Part shown: one piece after another, positions 9,308 to 16,861 of the stretch | Layout: every line of letters begins with the position of its first letter | How positions within the stretch are numbered: the stretch's first letter is position 1 | From: Acetohalobium arabaticum DSM 5501 | GTDB taxonomy: Bacteria; Bacillota; Halanaerobiia; Halobacteroidales; Acetohalobiaceae | Assembly: GCF_000144695.1 (NCBI RefSeq) | Contig: NC_014378.1 | Coordinates: 2,070,043 to 2,134,042 of the forward strand | Direction of reading: 5' to 3' | Length of the DNA stretch: 64,000 bases | The notes under the pieces: generated by a model | What the model was told of the DNA's origin: nothing | The model's input: only the letters and a program-made list of their open reading frames with translations | Databases searched by the model: none | Position numbers and translations under genes: made by a program

Positions 9308-9565
9308 TTGTTATCACCTTTTATATATAGTATATCATATAATGCCTTGGATAGCAATAATATCAAGGCTTAATACAATTACATATAGTTAATATTTAAA
9401 CAAAAATAACCTATTCTTTGATATTGAATCAAAGAATAGGTAGTAAATTCATCACCCATATAAATAAGGGTGGGTTCTTTACTTTTTGTCCTAAATCCGC
9501 ATAGTTAAGTCATAAATTAAATGCAGCTCAAATAATTATTTGTTAGAAGTTATGAGGTGATGAAG

Positions 9566-11251
9566 TTGAGTAAAATGGAAGTTATCAATTTAAAGACCGA
9601 TATCTTAATCATCGGTGGCGGAGCAGCAGGCTGTTATGCTGGAATTATGGGTAAGAAATATAATGAAGATATAGATATATTAATTGTAGAGAAAGCCCAG
9701 ATAGAAAGAAGCGGCTGTTTAGCAGCCGGAATCAGTGCTTTAAATGCTTATTTAAATCCCGATCAGACGCCGGAGTCCTTTTTAGATTACATAAAAGAAG
9801 ATTCAGAGGGATTGGTTAGAGATGATTTGATTTATACCATAGCTAAGGGAGTAAATGAAGCCGCCCATAATCTTGAGGACTGGGGAGTTCCTTTCTTAAA
9901 AGATGAGGCAGGCAATTATCTGACCAAAGGTTCTAGAAGTATCAGAATTAATGGAGAACAGATCAAACCAATTCTGGCTAAGAAGGTTAAAGAGAGCGGA
10001 GTTAGAGTCTTAAATAGAATCAATGTAACTAACTATATAGTCCACAATGGTCAAGTACGAGGAGCATTTGGATTTGGGGTCCGGAATAATAAATTTTATG
10101 TACTTCAAGCCAAAGCAGTTATCTGTGCTACCGGAGGAGCAGCTGGAATTTATCGTCCCAATAATCCCGGCCAAGCAAGACATAAGATCTGGTACTGTCC
10201 GTTCAATACAGGAGCCGGTTATGCAATGGGGATTAGAGCTGGAGCTGAAATGACAACCTTTGAAATGAGATTTATTGCCCTCCGGGCTAAAGATGTAATC
10301 TCTCCAACAGGTACTTTAGCCCAGAGATTTGATGCTAAGCAGGTTAATGTCCTAGGAGAAGAGTACCAAAAGAAGTATAAGAAGAATTCAACTCCTTTCC
10401 GGCTATATGCTACAGTACAAGAAAATCAGAAAGGAAAAGGTCCCTGTTTCCTTGATCTGACCCACCTAAATAAAGAGGAGAGCCAAAGATTGAAGAAATC
10501 TTATTTAAATATGTCGCCTGATATACTACTTAAGTGGGCTGATGAAGATACTGAACCCCATGAACAACAGGTGGAAATTCACGGAACCGAACCCTACATA
10601 GTAGGCGGTCATTCCCAATCAGGTTATTGGATTGATAAAAATCGCCAAACAACCCTCCAGGGACTATACGCAGCAGGAGATGTAGCTGGAGGAGCCCCTA
10701 AAAAGTATGCTACCGGCTGTATGGTTGAGGGAAAAATTGCTGTCTTAAATGCATTAGAATATGTATCCAAGGTAGAAACTTTCGAAATAGATAATGGACT
10801 TATAACCCAGGAGTTAAATCGTCTAGTCAGTCCCCTAAAAAAAGAAGCAGGTTTTCCTGCCCCCGCCTTAGAAAAAAGACTACAGAAGATAATGGATGAG
10901 TACGCAGGGGGGTTGAGTACTAACTATCAACTACAGGAAGAAAAGTTATTAACCGCCCGAAGATTACTCCACAAACTAAACCAGGACTTAACTAAAGGTC
11001 AGGCCAATAATAAACATCAATTAATGAAACTTCAGGAAGTAATTGATAAAGTAAAAGTCAGCCAGGTATTGGTTGAACATCTGCTATACCGAAAAGAGAC
11101 TAGATGGAGAGGATATCAGGAACGAGTTGATTATCCTGATAAGGATGATGAAAACTGGTTTAAATTTGTTAACTCCATTTATAATAATAAGAAGGATAAA
11201 ATTGAAATTATTGAGCGGAAACATAAGGAGATTGATCCAAATGACAGTTAA
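9566..11251 (+). CDS. aprA: AprA-like adenylylsulfate reductase alpha subunit
   Basis: FAD subunit of the adenylylsulfate (APS) reductase family (about 561 aa). This is somewhat shorter than AprA of sulfate reducers (about 620-660). FAD motif GGGAAGCYAG at the N-terminus; FAD-binding SGCLAAGISALNAY; an active-site style Arg in FEMRFIALRAK and a His in VGGHSQSGYW. Start: TTG at 9566 has GAGGTG about 6 bases upstream; ATG 9560 and GTG 9557 lie in or against that site, and ATG 9575 is also possible. It overlaps the AprB-like gene by 11 bases. No sat, qmo or dsr genes are nearby, so the substrate (APS/sulfite or other) is uncertain. Confidence 0.85.
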   Translation: MSKMEVINLKTDILIIGGGAAGCYAGIMGKKYNEDIDILIVEKAQIERSGCLAAGISALNAYLNPDQTPESFLDYIKEDSEGLVRDDLIYTIAKGVNEAAHNLEDWGVPFLKDEAGNYLTKGSRSIRINGEQIKPILAKKVKESGVRVLNRINVTNYIVHNGQVRGAFGFGVRNNKFYVLQAKAVICATGGAAGIYRPNNPGQARHKIWYCPFNTGAGYAMGIRAGAEMTTFEMRFIALRAKDVISPTGTLAQRFDAKQVNVLGEEYQKKYKKNSTPFRLYATVQENQKGKGPCFLDLTHLNKEESQRLKKSYLNMSPDILLKWADEDTEPHEQQVEIHGTEPYIVGGHSQSGYWIDKNRQTTLQGLYAAGDVAGGAPKKYATGCMVEGKIAVLNALEYVSKVETFEIDNGLITQELNRLVSPLKKEAGFPAPALEKRLQKIMDEYAGGLSTNYQLQEEKLLTARRLLHKLNQDLTKGQANNKHQLMKLQEVIDKVKVSQVLVEHLLYRKETRWRGYQERVDYPDKDDENWFKFVNSIYNNKKDKIEIIERKHKEIDPNDS

Positions 11252-11543
11252 AATTGACAAAGAGTTATGTGATGAATGTAAAGAATGTATCAGAATCTGC
11301 CCTGGCAATCTATTATACCAAGCCCAATCTGGGGCAATTATGATCAGAAATAAAAAAAACTGCTGGGACTGTGGAGCCTGTGTGAAGAAATGTCCGCAAG
11401 AAGCAATCGAAATGTATCTACCTGTTGAAATTGGAGGGAGAGGTTCAAGCTTAAAAGCTAGCCAAAAAGAGAATAAACTAATCTGGAAGCTGAAAAAATT
11501 TGATGGATCAAAAAAGCAGTTTATAATTAAAAATAAAACTTAA
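11241..11543 (+). CDS. aprB: AprB-like ferredoxin subunit
   Basis: A 100 aa protein with two [4Fe-4S] motifs, CDECKECIRICP and CWDCGACVKKCP, followed by an AprB-like tail (AIEMYLPVEIGGRGSSLKA). It is shorter than AprB of sulfate reducers (about 150 aa) because the far C-terminal extension is reduced. The ATG overlaps the end of the AprA-like gene by 11 bases and AAGGAG lies upstream, so the two are translated together. It should feed electrons to the FAD of AprA. Confidence 0.87.
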   Translation: MTVKIDKELCDECKECIRICPGNLLYQAQSGAIMIRNKKNCWDCGACVKKCPQEAIEMYLPVEIGGRGSSLKASQKENKLIWKLKKFDGSKKQFIIKNKT

Positions 11544-11554
11544 TTACTGCTTTA

Positions 11555-11581
11555 GGCTTCACTCTGTTTTAGAGTGAAGCC
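11555..11581. terminator. Terminator between aprB and MOSC gene
   Basis: GGCTTCACTCT / AGAGTGAAGCC, an 11-bp perfect stem with a 5-base loop between convergent genes. The T-run is short. Confidence 0.7.
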
Positions 11582-11605
11582 CGCTTTCAGAATATCATTT
11601 TCCTC

Positions 11606-12046
11606 TTATGAAGAAGATACCTGAATCTGATCCCTAGCTTTAATTTCTCCTCCGCGTAGTACTTTTGTAAATATTCCCCGCTCACACATTACCCGATGGA
11701 AGATTTCATAGCCATCCTGAAACTCTTTACCTATCTGCGTAACTTCCAGAATAATATCCTCACCGACCTTCAATCTATCCCCCAGCGATAAATGATCAGC
11801 TTCTATTCCTTCCGTTACAATATTCTGTTCAAAATCTCCATATTCCAGATTATACTTCTCCATTAACTCCTTACTTTCCTCACTAGCCAACAGACTGATC
11901 TGACGCTCTCCTTTTCCCGCATGTACATCGCCTTCTAAACCATAGTCTGTCTTAATATACCCTTCATCTGTCACTTCTTTAGCCTCACGTCTTTCTCTTC
12001 CACAACAGATAGCAACTACTTTTCCTGTTTGAATAATTTCTCTCAT
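11606..12046 (-). CDS. MOSC domain protein
   Basis: A 146 aa stand-alone MOSC domain, the fold of the C-terminal part of Mo-cofactor sulfurase. Related stand-alone members (YiiM-like) act on molybdenum cofactor ligands or N-hydroxylated bases. The conserved cysteine is present in MCERGIF, followed by KVLRGGEIKARD. No other cofactor genes are adjacent. It is convergent with the AprAB-like operon, with a terminator hairpin between. The substrate cannot be told from sequence. Confidence 0.85.
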   Translation of the reverse strand: MREIIQTGKVVAICCGRERREAKEVTDEGYIKTDYGLEGDVHAGKGERQISLLASEESKELMEKYNLEYGDFEQNIVTEGIEADHLSLGDRLKVGEDIILEVTQIGKEFQDGYEIFHRVMCERGIFTKVLRGGEIKARDQIQVSSS

Positions 12047-12224
12047 CTTTTTCCTCCTCTATAAATTAAATTAACTCATTTATGACCTACCGCTGGTCTA
12101 TATCTGAGCAAATTTTCTTAAACTTACTCATAAACTCACCTATTTAATCAGACTATAGCGTTGACATCTACCATATAATTTAGCTGAAAAGACTGTAATT
12201 ATTGATAATACATCATCAACTATC

Positions 12225-12344
12225 CTAACATATGGGGACCCACCTTGCAGCACCTATAGTTTGCTTAATGATTTCTTGTTGTTCTTGGTTGGGATAGATA
12301 CGACACTTGTAGACTCGTTTAATAGGAATAAACTTCTTAGTCAT
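12225..12344 (-). pseudogene. TnpB N-terminal fragment of another IS605 type
   Basis: An ATG behind GAGGTG opens a 39-codon frame whose KRVYKCRIYPNQEQQ-like start is the typical TnpB N-terminus, unlike the TnpB of copies 1 and 2. It stops at 12225 after GAARWV, so the rest of the gene is missing. Confidence 0.7.
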
Positions 12345-12360
12345 CTTGACACCTCACTTT

Positions 12361-12765
12361 CTATTGAAAATCTTGATTTACAATATATTCTTTAATAGTT
12401 TCAATATTTGCATTACCCACTGTATCTATAAAATATCCTTTACTCCATAAAGAACCACAACGAGCATAAAACTTCTTTAACTTAGGGTGTTTATCAAAAA
12501 GCTTAATTGCTGATATGCTTTTTATGGTTCTAACTATATCGGTAGGTGCTACTGTTGGTTTAGTAGATACAAAAATATGAACATGGTCAGGCATTAATTC
12601 CATAGTTTCAATAATAAACTCTTTATCCTGGGCAACTTGATGTAATACTTCTTTTAACCTAGTAGCTACTTTACCTGTTAATACTTTTTGGCGATATTTA
12701 ACTGTAAATACAATATGATAGCCAACATTATAAACACATGTTCTAGCATGAATTAGATTATTCAT
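12361..12765 (-). CDS. tnpA: IS200/IS605 transposase TnpA
   Basis: Single-strand DNA transposase of the HUH/Y1 class, 134 aa. The HUH motif is DHVHIFV and the C-terminal tyrosine helix is IKEYIVNQ. It is nearly identical to the 31199-31609 copy for the first 65 residues, then diverges, suggesting recombination. A perfect 16-bp tandem duplication at the 5' end breaks the original TTG-started frame but supplies the ATG used here. The partner tnpB is a stub, and the left-end hairpin is cut to one arm near 12903, so the element is probably immobile by itself. Confidence 0.85.
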   Translation of the reverse strand: MNNLIHARTCVYNVGYHIVFTVKYRQKVLTGKVATRLKEVLHQVAQDKEFIIETMELMPDHVHIFVSTKPTVAPTDIVRTIKSISAIKLFDKHPKLKKFYARCGSLWSKGYFIDTVGNANIETIKEYIVNQDFQ

Positions 12766-13016
12766 GAATTAGATTATTTTGGTTACTCAATTATTATCAC
12801 CTTCTACACATAGTATATCATATAATGCCTTAGATTCAATGATATTAAAGATTAATACAATTACATATAGTTAATATTTAAACAAATACTAACCTATTCT
12901 TCCTAAACTATGATAAGTGTTATTAATTCTTAAAAATACCAGGAATTCAATTCTTTATATAGTAATATAATACAAAGTACTTCAAGCTACAGCCATTCTA
13001 ATAAGGAGAGGATAAA

Positions 13017-13556
13017 ATGGAAAAAGAAGCATTAGTCTGTTATTGGTCTCGAACCGGTAATACAGAGCAAGTAGCCGAAACTATTAAAGAAGCTTTAGAA
13101 GAGAACGATTTAAATGTAACCTACAAAGAAGTTAAGGAAATGGAAGATGACGATTTTTTAGATTATGATTGGGTATTTTTAGGTACTCCTTCCCACCACT
13201 TCTTACCTCCAAAGCCGGCATTAAAAACTTTACAAAGCAAATTAAATACTTATTCTAATGAAGGAGAAGTTAAATTATGTGCTCCTGACCGCCCTGATAA
13301 GAAAGCAGCTGTTTTCTGCACTTATTCTGGGCCACATACAGGAATTGATGAAGCCATTCCAGTAGGAAAGTACCTAGGCCAGTTCTTAGAACATATAGGC
13401 TTTAATGTAGTGGATGAATGGTATGTAATTGGAGAAATGCATATGAATATCCCGAATATAAATACCGAAGGAAGATTAGGAAATATCAAAGGACGGCCAA
13501 ATGAAGAAGATTTAACCAGAATTAAAAATAATGTTGAAGACGTCTTAGAAAAATAA
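13017..13556 (+). CDS. Flavodoxin-family protein
   Basis: A 179 aa FMN protein with an N-terminal phosphate loop SRTGNTEQVA typical of flavodoxins, and an aromatic-flanked second loop (GTPSHHFLPPKP). It probably carries low-potential electrons in the cytoplasm or acts as an NAD(P)H:quinone-type reductase. AGGAGAGG lies 5-9 bases before the ATG. It is monocistronic, ending at a shared terminator with mscS. The precise partner is not evident. Confidence 0.85.
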   Translation: MEKEALVCYWSRTGNTEQVAETIKEALEENDLNVTYKEVKEMEDDDFLDYDWVFLGTPSHHFLPPKPALKTLQSKLNTYSNEGEVKLCAPDRPDKKAAVFCTYSGPHTGIDEAIPVGKYLGQFLEHIGFNVVDEWYVIGEMHMNIPNINTEGRLGNIKGRPNEEDLTRIKNNVEDVLEK

Positions 13557-13579
13557 AAATCTGACCATTAAAGTTTAAT

Positions 13580-13603
13580 CCCGGCTATGTAGTAGCAGCC
13601 GGG
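13580..13603. terminator. Bidirectional terminator
   Basis: CCCGGCT / AGCCGGG stem with a 10-base loop between convergent flavodoxin and mscS genes. Confidence 0.7.
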
Positions 13604-13611
13604 GCTGATTA

Positions 13612-14466
13612 TTATTTCTCAACTAATGTAAGATGGTTATAAGGAATGCTAATACTTTCTTCATCAAACCTGTCTTTAATTTTTCGCTTCATTACCCGTT
13701 CAAACTGCCAGGATTCTTCTGCCTCTACCATAGCTACCACTCGAATCTTAACACTAGAAGCAGCTAACTCCTGGACTCCTAGAACTTCTGGACCCTCATT
13801 AATTATTTCATTATAATTTGTTTTAATTTCCTGGCATAGATCTTCTAAGACTGTAACTGCTTGTCCAATATTCTGTTCATATTCAATGGCTGCATCAACT
13901 GCTACTCTCCGCAAATCTGCTGTTAAATTAGTAACCTGTTCTATCCTTCTGTTAGGTATAATATGTAGATCACCGTTGAAGTTTTTTATCCTAGTAGTCC
14001 TTAATCCTACTTCTTGTACAAATCCTTCTACTTCAGAAACTCTAATATAATCCCCTACTCCAAACTGGTTTTCAAATAAAATAAAGAATCCTGTAATTAT
14101 ATCTTCTACTAAATTCTGGGCTCCAAAACCTATTGCCAGCCCAAAAACACCTGCTCCTGCTAAAATCGAAGCAGTTGGAATTCCCAATACCTGTAGACTA
14201 GTAGTAACTACAACAAAATAAAATAAATATCTGAGAGCACTCTGTAAAATAGTCTTTAAGGTTTTATTACGTTGGATGGTCTGGCTATCATGGCCATCCT
14301 TTTCATCAAATATATTTTCAATTAAATAGTTAATAAATTTAAATAATATCTTGGATAGAATAAATATTCCCGCTAACTGTAAAATTATAATTCCAGCACT
14401 GGTTAATAAATCGACTGTAATGACTTGATCAGAACTTGAAGTGAAGAGTGATTTGAATTTATTCAT
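13612..14466 (-). CDS. mscS: Small-conductance mechanosensitive channel MscS
   Basis: Membrane channel opening under hypo-osmotic stretch, 284 aa as for MscS. Hydrophobic helices lie at about 20-45, 70-100 and 100-130, with the pore helix AGAGVFGLAIGFGAQNLVEDIITGF rich in Gly/Ala as in TM3. The cytosolic beta domain follows (VGDYIRV, the family signature). It is monocistronic with a plain ribosome site. It is expected to protect against osmotic down-shock, relevant if the host lives in salt. Confidence 0.94.
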   Translation of the reverse strand: MNKFKSLFTSSSDQVITVDLLTSAGIIILQLAGIFILSKILFKFINYLIENIFDEKDGHDSQTIQRNKTLKTILQSALRYLFYFVVVTTSLQVLGIPTASILAGAGVFGLAIGFGAQNLVEDIITGFFILFENQFGVGDYIRVSEVEGFVQEVGLRTTRIKNFNGDLHIIPNRRIEQVTNLTADLRRVAVDAAIEYEQNIGQAVTVLEDLCQEIKTNYNEIINEGPEVLGVQELAASSVKIRVVAMVEAEESWQFERVMKRKIKDRFDEESISIPYNHLTLVEK

Positions 14467-14629
14467 AAATTTGTTCCTCCTAATTCTTTAATAATTAAAA
14501 CAAAGACAGATTCCTTACTGTATATCGTGAATTTCAAGATAACTCCATAAGTTACCTGTATAAATTATAATTTTTTATTTTTAATTTTTTATGATATAAT
14601 TTTTACAGGAGTAAAGAGAGGTGAATCCA

Positions 14630-15067
14630 ATGACAAACAGCCAAGAAATAGATTTCTTTAAAATTGGTGTTTTAAGTAAAAAAGCAGAAGTTAGCAAACG
14701 CACTATACGTTATTATGAGGAATTAGAACTTTTAACTCCCTCTAAAGTTAGTGAAGGGGGATTTCGATTATATACAAAGAATGATTTACAACGGCTGATG
14801 GTAATCAAAGGTTTTAAAGAATTAGGATTTTCATTAGACCAAATCAAAGAACTATTACATCCCCAACCAGACAAAAATAAGAAAGAAAAACTAGAATATA
14901 GCAAACAAATCTTAAAATCTCAATTAGAAGCTACCAACGAACAGATTGAAAAACTAAAAAAATTACGCCAACGAAGTCAAACAGCATTAGAAATGTTGGC
15001 AGAATGCCAAAGCTGTTCCAAAGATTCCTGTCCTCCACAGTGTCCTAATCGAAAAGCTTTTTTATAA
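14630..15067 (+). CDS. MerR-family transcriptional activator
   Basis: A 145 aa MerR-type regulator: winged helix with KRTIRYYEELELLTPSK at about 25-40, a coiled-coil dimer helix at about 85-125, and a cysteine-rich tail CQSC-x4-C-x3-C that could bind a metal or thiol-reactive ligand. Start chosen at ATG 14630 with AGAGAGGTG upstream; the longer GTG version at 14621 would begin inside that site. TATAAT at 14595-14600 is its likely -10. Its obvious target is the next operon (DUF6485-DUF1638) on the same strand. Confidence 0.88.
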   Translation: MTNSQEIDFFKIGVLSKKAEVSKRTIRYYEELELLTPSKVSEGGFRLYTKNDLQRLMVIKGFKELGFSLDQIKELLHPQPDKNKKEKLEYSKQILKSQLEATNEQIEKLKKLRQRSQTALEMLAECQSCSKDSCPPQCPNRKAFL

Positions 15068-15128
15068 TTTCCGATTTATTAAACACTAACTTCTGTTTCA
15101 AGATTAAGAAGTAATATTTATAATAAAT

Positions 15129-15157
15129 TTGACGCTAACGTAAGGGTTTGATATAAT
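15129..15157 (+). promoter_or_regulatory. Promoter of the DUF6485-DUF1638 operon
   Basis: TTGACG, 17 bases, TATAAT. The spacer begins with a partly symmetric CTAACGTAAGG-type sequence resembling MerR-family operators, though MerR promoters usually have 19-20 base spacers. Control by the adjacent MerR gene is inference. Confidence 0.7.
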
Positions 15158-15179
15158 TATAGATAAGGAGGTGCAAACC

Positions 15180-15332
15180 ATGGCAGAAATGAAAGATCGA
15201 GCAGATTGCCCTAATATTGAAGTTAATGAAATTGACTGTACCTGTACAGCAGACTGTGACTTACAGGGCAAGTGTTGTGCCTGTATTCAAGCCCACCGAC
15301 AGAATGATGACTTACCAGCATGCTTAGCATAA
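15180..15332 (+). CDS. Cys-rich DUF6485-like small protein
   Basis: A 50 aa protein with eight cysteines: DC, CTC, DC, KCCAC and a late C in LPACLA. This matches my memory of the small DUF6485 family (C-x-C...C-x5-CC-x-C...ELPACF), a probable metal-binding protein of unknown role. GGAGGTG sits 6 bases before the ATG, with a strong promoter upstream. It is followed after 19 bases by the DUF1638 gene, so the two form an operon. Confidence 0.8.
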   Translation: MAEMKDRADCPNIEVNEIDCTCTADCDLQGKCCACIQAHRQNDDLPACLA

Positions 15333-15351
15333 CATAAAAAAGGAGGAACAA

Positions 15352-15963
15352 ATGAAAAAATCAGTCAAGAAAGAGAAGGGAATAATATGTTGTGGCGTGT
15401 TAGCAGAAGAGCTGGAATTAATCTGTCAAGAAGAAGGAATCACTGCTGAAAAGTATTATATCGATCCGGCTCTACACGTGGATTTTGATAAATTAAGAGC
15501 TAGATTAATTGATGTGCTGGATGAAGTAAGCCATAAACACGAAGAATTAATTATTATCTTTGGTAACTGTTATCCTGAGATTGATCAAACCATTACAAAA
15601 TATAATGGAGACAGAATTAAAGCACAGGACTGTATGTGGGCCCTACTTGGCGACAAAAAAACAGACTTAGACAGCCAAGGGGATATTTTTTACTTAACCA
15701 GCGGCTATCTTAAGCATTGGCGAGATATATTTGCCAGTCAAAATGGATTAGGCTGGGACCCGATAGATGCCAGACAGAATTTTGGATTCTATGATAAAAT
15801 TATATTATTAGACACTGGAGTCAGAGAAATACCAGAAGAAGAAATATTAGAATTCTTTGAATATACTCGAATTCCAATTGAACCAATAGAAATAGACTTA
15901 ACTTATTTTAAAAAATTAGTTTTGGATAAACTAAACCACTCAGTTATCTGTTCAAGAGTATGA
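15352..15963 (+). CDS. DUF1638 family protein
   Basis: A 203 aa cytoplasmic protein of the DUF1638 family. The typical start IICCGVLAEELE, the central IIIFGNCYPEID and the CMWALLG stretch are visible. DUF1638 genes are often found near corrinoid methyltransferase genes in acetogens and methanogens, and a role there is suspected but unproven. AAAGGAGGAA lies before the ATG. The C-terminus meets a gene fragment on the other strand, so the last residues may be altered by a rearrangement. Confidence 0.82.
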   Translation: MKKSVKKEKGIICCGVLAEELELICQEEGITAEKYYIDPALHVDFDKLRARLIDVLDEVSHKHEELIIIFGNCYPEIDQTITKYNGDRIKAQDCMWALLGDKKTDLDSQGDIFYLTSGYLKHWRDIFASQNGLGWDPIDARQNFGFYDKIILLDTGVREIPEEEILEFFEYTRIPIEPIEIDLTYFKKLVLDKLNHSVICSRV

Positions 15964-16131
15964 ATAAGCCTTTGGTTTCCGGGAGAAGTAGTTTTCCCAT
16001 ACCACCAGTCCATTTCAGGTTTATCTTCAGGATGAGAAACTGCAATTACAATGACGCTGTTACCATCTTCAGGCCAGGCTACCTCTCCTGACTCTAACTG
16101 ACCCTCCCTTAAACCACTCCCATCCAGTTTA
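15964..16131 (-). pseudogene. Fragment of a QueG-like 4Fe-4S reductase
   Basis: About 55 codons on the minus strand read LREGQLESGEVAWPEDG, then AVSHPEDKPEMDWW and SPGNQRL, a pattern I recognise from epoxyqueuosine-reductase-like Fe-S proteins. No start is present (stops upstream), and homology ends at the DUF1638 stop. It is an internal remnant left by a rearrangement. Confidence 0.65.
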
Positions 16132-16153
16132 AATTATTAGAGTATCATTTTTT

Positions 16154-16180
16154 AAAGCTAGAGGAAATACCTCTAGCTTT
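16154..16180 (+). terminator. Terminator-like hairpin
   Basis: AAAGCTAGAGG / CCTCTAGCTTT with a 5-base loop and TTTTCGTTT after it. Element A is inserted 6 bases downstream. Confidence 0.65.
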
Positions 16181-16256
16181 TCGTTTAGGAAATAATCCTT
16201 ATATCTCCCTTTTTCAAATGGGAGATATAAGGATTAGCAAATATTAATTTAAACAA

Positions 16257-16285
16257 TTGATATTTGCTCCATAATTTATTATAAT
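16257..16285 (+). promoter_or_regulatory. Promoter inside element A
   Basis: TTGATA, 17 bases, TATAAT; identical in element B. It points toward the guide-RNA scaffold, with transcription start expected near 16292. Confidence 0.78.
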
Positions 16286-16291
16286 ATAGAT

Positions 16292-16575
16292 GTAAATCAC
16301 AAGTGAATATTGGAGGTTGCAGTAGCTAAACCTCTACTGTGTAAAATATTCAGGGTGCTCGTTGTAGATAGAAGACACTAAATCTTCTAGTAAGCACTTA
16401 TAGAGATGCTTACACTTCTATCTTGAGCAATAAAAGTATCTCTGAGTCTAGCACCTATGCTAGATAGGAGTAGTGGCGTTGGACACGCCGATTGGGTAAC
16501 TTGCTTGATATTACGGGTAATTCCCATAAAAGCAAGCGACCATGAAGCTCGGTAATTCATTGCCGAGTAGTTCAC
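16292..16575 (+). ncRNA. Putative stand-alone omegaRNA (locus A)
   Basis: Predicted about 285-nt RNA from the internal promoter. The 5' part folds into nested stems (GAATATT/AATATTC enclosing CAGTAG/CTACTG; AGATAGAAG/CTTCTATCT enclosing GTAAGCA/TGCTTAC). The 3' part is the 113-nt TnpB scaffold. Transcription through the end would append flanking DNA (TCAGCCAGTGACTTATATAA) as guide. No ORF is credible inside. Function is inferred. Confidence 0.6.
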
Positions 16576-16760
16576 TCAGCCAGTGACTTATATAAAGCAA
16601 CAGTTAATGCAGACTGATGGCCATCCAACATCTGAGCCATTTCTGGACTAATTTCATTCGGTAGCCTAACATCTGTTCCTTTTTTCGTTATAATTCTAGA
16701 CTGTTCTCCTAAAGTCATTTGCGAATTAAACTTGGATGTCTGGGATTCTTTATTCTTCAT
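16572..16760 (-). pseudogene. Dps-like protein, truncated by element A
   Basis: A 62 aa frame paralogous to the N-terminal part of the next gene (…EMAQMLDGHQSALTVALYK against EMAQMLDDHQSALTVALHQ). It ends where element A begins: the stop codon is supplied by the element. The ferroxidase residues are absent. A ribosome site and ATG are intact, so a short peptide may still be made. Confidence 0.75.
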
Positions 16761-16861
16761 TTAATTACCTCCTCAAAAACCATATTTAAGTTCATTATAA
16801 TTATTTAAAATTTAAAGAGCCCTCATTTTTTATAGAGGAACTCTTCATTAATAATTATCTG

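Larger units (their letters stand above)
7792..9477 (-). mobile_element. Decayed IS200/IS605-type element (copy 1)
   Basis: Nearly identical to the intact copy at 29722-31771 over the right end, tnpB, and the left-end hairpin (ACCTATTCTTT arms near 9410-9441). tnpA has lost all but its first 20 or so codons, and tnpB carries a one-base deletion. The right-end boundary is GTTCAC at 7792. The left boundary is near 9477, where identity with copy 2 stops. It lies about 80 bases upstream of the AprA-like gene. Confidence 0.85.
16187..16575 (+). mobile_element. Element A: non-autonomous TnpB-RNA-type MITE
   Basis: A 389-bp gene-free element. The left end is a hairpin with 16-bp perfect arms (16194-16209 / 16220-16235). 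The right 113 bp (16463-16575) is almost identical to the right end/guide-RNA scaffold of IS copies 1 and 2 and ends in TAGTTCAC. There is no target duplication, as expected for IS200/IS605. A second copy (B) is at 54693-55115. Insertion cut off the 3' end of a Dps-like gene. Confidence 0.8.

Noticed and set aside
16387-16575. 62-codon frames in elements A and B (also 54893-55075)
   Set aside because: Both are on the strand opposite the predicted RNA, lack ribosome sites, and are broken differently by the 34-bp insert in B.
16187-16575. Elements A and B as group I introns (IStron)
   Set aside because: IStrons combine a group I intron with IS605 ends, but I see no P7/P3 core motifs or guanosine-site sequence, and the host glutaredoxin gene is on the opposite strand to the RNA.
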